Of a stretch of DNA of 17,274 nt, positions 16,212 through 17,274 are shown one piece after another. Every line of letters begins with the position of its first letter. Position 1 is the stretch's first letter. The stretch is from an uncultured Bacteroidota bacterium (GTDB lineage: Bacteria > Bacteroidota > Bacteroidia > Chitinophagales > Chitinophagaceae). The position numbers were made by a program, and so were the translations under genes. The DNA lies in NCBI GenBank assembly GCA_937928385.1, contig CALEZD010000069.1, positions 1 to 17,274 of the forward strand, in the 5' to 3' direction. Under the pieces are notes generated by a model, which was not told the origin of the DNA, made no database searches, and saw nothing but the letters and a program-made list of their open reading frames with translations.

Positions 16212-16267
16212 CAAATGTCTAAACAGGATTCGAGTAATCTTTATACAATTACGATAAATACTTACAT
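16212..16267 (-). promoter_or_regulatory. Degenerate box-type promoter of regulator 2
   Basis: The inner half-site TTGTATAA (16241-16248) lies 21 nt, not 22, from a weak -7 box GACATTTG (16212-16219). The outer half-site (16260-16267) is poor. Bases 16248-16255 (ATTACGAT) also occur in the copA box. This may be a weaker or autoregulatory site for the same activator; it is the least certain of the six. Confidence 0.45.
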
Positions 16268-16274
16268 GATTTTG

Positions 16275-16841
16275 CTAAATCCCGTCAAGTGGCTTACGTA
16301 AGTTCTGGTTAAGTTGCTTGAACTGTGAAGGAGTGAGACCGGTAACTTTTTTAAATTGCTGGGAAAGGTGTTGAACACTGGAATATCCCAGTTCATATGC
16401 TATCTCGCTAATATTTTTTTCATCGTAAGTAATCAACTCCTTCACACGTTCTACCTTCTGCTGAATGACATATTTTTCGATAGTTATGCCCGCTACTGCT
16501 GAAAATAGTGACGACAAATAATGATAATCCATGCCAACCTTATCTTGTATGAGGTTGGATATCTTATAATTAGCGTCATCATCATTCTGGCTGTGCACCA
16601 GGTTGACGATTACATTTTTTATCTGCTCAACAATCTTTGACTTGTTATCGTCCAAAAGCTCAAAGCCGATATTACTAAGCGCCTCCCGTAACGATTCAAG
16701 TTGATCCGATGACAGCTCCTCAGTTAAATCAACCTTACCTAATTCAATATTATTATAGTGTACACCCTTTTCCACAAGAATATCAGTAACCGCTCGTATG
16801 CATCGCGCACACACCATATTTTTTATGTGTAGACTTGACAT
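16275..16841 (-). CDS. HMA-AraC fusion regulator 1, putative master copper sensor
   Basis: The 188-residue protein has the same two-module design as its downstream neighbour. Residues 1-63 look like an HMA domain (SLHIKNMVCARC with Cys11 and Cys14, a helix, strand NNIELGKVDLTE, helix and strand REALSNIGFELLDD). Residues ~92-174 are an AraC-type DNA-binding domain ending NISEIAYELGYSSVQHLSQQFKKVTGLTPSQF. There is no sugar-binding cupin, so the sensor seems to be the small metal domain itself. It is the most upstream gene of the island and the only one with an ordinary two-part Bacteroidota promoter and no conserved box. That suits a regulator that must be present before copper arrives. The leader is ~50 nt. 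The DNA-binding part is certain, the HMA-like fold likely, and the copper response inferred from neighbours. Confidence 0.88.
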   Translation of the reverse strand: MSSLHIKNMVCARCIRAVTDILVEKGVHYNNIELGKVDLTEELSSDQLESLREALSNIGFELLDDNKSKIVEQIKNVIVNLVHSQNDDDANYKISNLIQDKVGMDYHYLSSLFSAVAGITIEKYVIQQKVERVKELITYDEKNISEIAYELGYSSVQHLSQQFKKVTGLTPSQFKQLNQNLRKPLDGI

Positions 16842-16895
16842 CTGGTCAATATTTAAGTGCTCTTTGATTGTCAGAAAAGCTCAATAAGCGCTTTA

Positions 16896-16928
16896 CAAAA
16901 GTACATAAGCTTAGAAATATCTGTCAAA
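16896..16928 (-). promoter_or_regulatory. Standard -33/-7 promoter of regulator 1
   Basis: On the minus strand TTTG (16925-16928) and TACTTTTG (16896-16903) are separated by 21 nt, matching the known Bacteroidota promoter pattern. Unlike the other units there is no TTATACAA/TTGTGTAA box at the fixed distance, so expression is probably constitutive. Transcription would start near 16890. Confidence 0.65.
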
Positions 16929-17143
16929 ATTTATTAAAGTGTATATATATGAACACAATACGAATTCGTCCTTTCATTAACCCTTTGTTTCCTTGCCTTC
17001 GTAACGGTAGTTAATCGTAAGTAAAGACAGGTAAACATCGCACAGAAGTTCTTGAGTTAATCGACTACAAATCGATTAAAATTGCAAGTAATTGATTTAC
17101 AATGCCTAATAGACATCCGAGAAATCCTGCTCGGACTACTCAG
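16929..17143. other. Gene-free stretch with palindromes and a tRNA-end-like segment
   Basis: No convincing coding region is present. The stretch holds three symmetrical sequences: TTAATCGA-N7-TCGATTAA (17057-17079); an imperfect 21-bp palindrome TTGCAAGT...TTTACAA (17082-17102); and TCCGAG-N8-CTCGGA (17116-17135). The last overlaps AATCCTGCTCGGACTACT (17123-17140), which looks like the T-arm and acceptor 3' end of a tRNA, but no matching 5' acceptor strand lies upstream. This could be an old attachment site; that is a guess from shape alone. Confidence 0.3.
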
Positions 17144-17174
17144 AAAAAGGATAGCTAAAAAGCTATCCTTTTTT
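17144..17174. terminator. Bidirectional hairpin terminator
   Basis: AAAAAGGATAGCT (17144-17156) pairs perfectly with AGCTATCCTTTTT (17161-17173) around AAAA. It has a T run on the + strand side and, because the stem starts with A's, one on the minus strand as well. The core GGATAGC/GCTATCC is the same as in the hairpin at 214-251. Confidence 0.75.
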
Positions 17175-17216
17175 CATTTCATTTTTATTGACCCCTGTCA
17201 TTAACGACAGTAACAA

Positions 17217-17242
17217 GGGGGATGCTTGTATAAGCACCCCCC
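17217..17242. repeat. GC-rich hairpin, second of the right-hand pair
   Basis: GGGGG-A-TGCTT (17217-17227) pairs with AAGCA-CCCCC (17232-17241) around GTAT with a single bulged A. It follows the 17144-17174 hairpin by about 45 nt and resembles the GAAGGGGTGC/GCACCCCTTC hairpin at 270-300, in the same order after a GGATAGC hairpin. A smaller hairpin, CTGTC/GACAG, lies between the two. No gene is visible from here to the window end. Confidence 0.5.
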
Positions 17243-17274
17243 TATATTTCAAACTACTACGACCTTCTTTATTC

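Noticed and set aside
17041..17140. A complete tRNA gene near the right end
   Set aside because: The 3' acceptor-like sequence has no complementary 5' acceptor strand and no D-arm or anticodon arm within 90 nt upstream.
16929..17274. CRISPR array, insertion sequence or small peptide gene in the right-hand non-coding stretch
   Set aside because: There are no regularly spaced repeats, no transposase frame, no terminal repeats with target duplication, and no frame with a convincing start or composition.

Overview
The window is bacterial chromosomal DNA from a Bacteroidota (Bacteroidetes) member, possibly from the Chitinophagaceae. The phylum call rests on two type IX secretion (T9SS) sorting tails, promoter -7 boxes of the TAnnTTTG form and AT-rich leaders. 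The family-level guess is weak. Apart from a T9SS protein tail cut by the left edge (+ strand), every gene lies on the minus strand. Together they form one copper-handling island that reads from right to left.

Layout from the right (upstream) end: a non-coding stretch with paired hairpins and a possible recombination or tRNA-end remnant (about 16850-17274); two tandem regulators that each fuse a metal-binding HMA-like N-terminus (MVCxRC) to a C-terminal AraC helix-turn-helix (16275-16841 and 15632-16195); a Cu+ P1B-type ATPase, CopA (13342-15567); a tripartite RND pump of lipoprotein adaptor, HAE1-type transporter and TolC-like channel (7718-13199); a DHA2-type MFS exporter followed 2 nt later by an FAD/NAD/[2Fe-2S] reductase (5182-7628); an HMA copper chaperone (4821-5036); a periplasmic module of a DUF3347 protein, a Cys-rich TRASH/YHS-like lipoprotein and a multicopper oxidase (1460-4676); and a secreted T9SS cargo protein of unknown function (386-1369). 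Left of it are two terminator-like hairpins and the partial T9SS gene.

The main discovery is regulatory. Six transcription units (regulator 2, copA, the RND operon, the MFS operon, the chaperone and the DUF3347 operon) carry a similar ~27-bp imperfect inverted repeat. On the minus strand it reads roughly TTATACAA-N11-TTGTGTAA. In five of the six it ends exactly 22 nt upstream of a TAnnTTTG -7 box, and in the sixth 21 nt. It takes the place of the usual TTTG -33 box. The first regulator instead has an ordinary TTTG/TACTTTTG promoter. The simplest reading is a metal-sensing HMA-AraC activator, made constitutively, that switches on a second regulator and five effector units.

In that model copper in the cytoplasm is bound by the chaperone and pumped out by CopA. 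In the periplasm or at the surface it meets the DUF3347 protein, the lipoprotein and the oxidase, which would convert Cu(I) to Cu(II). The oxidase carries a C-terminal domain resembling a CopB outer-membrane barrel. The RND and MFS systems look like broad-substrate exporters recruited into the same response. Domain assignments come from reading motifs by eye; no database search was run.
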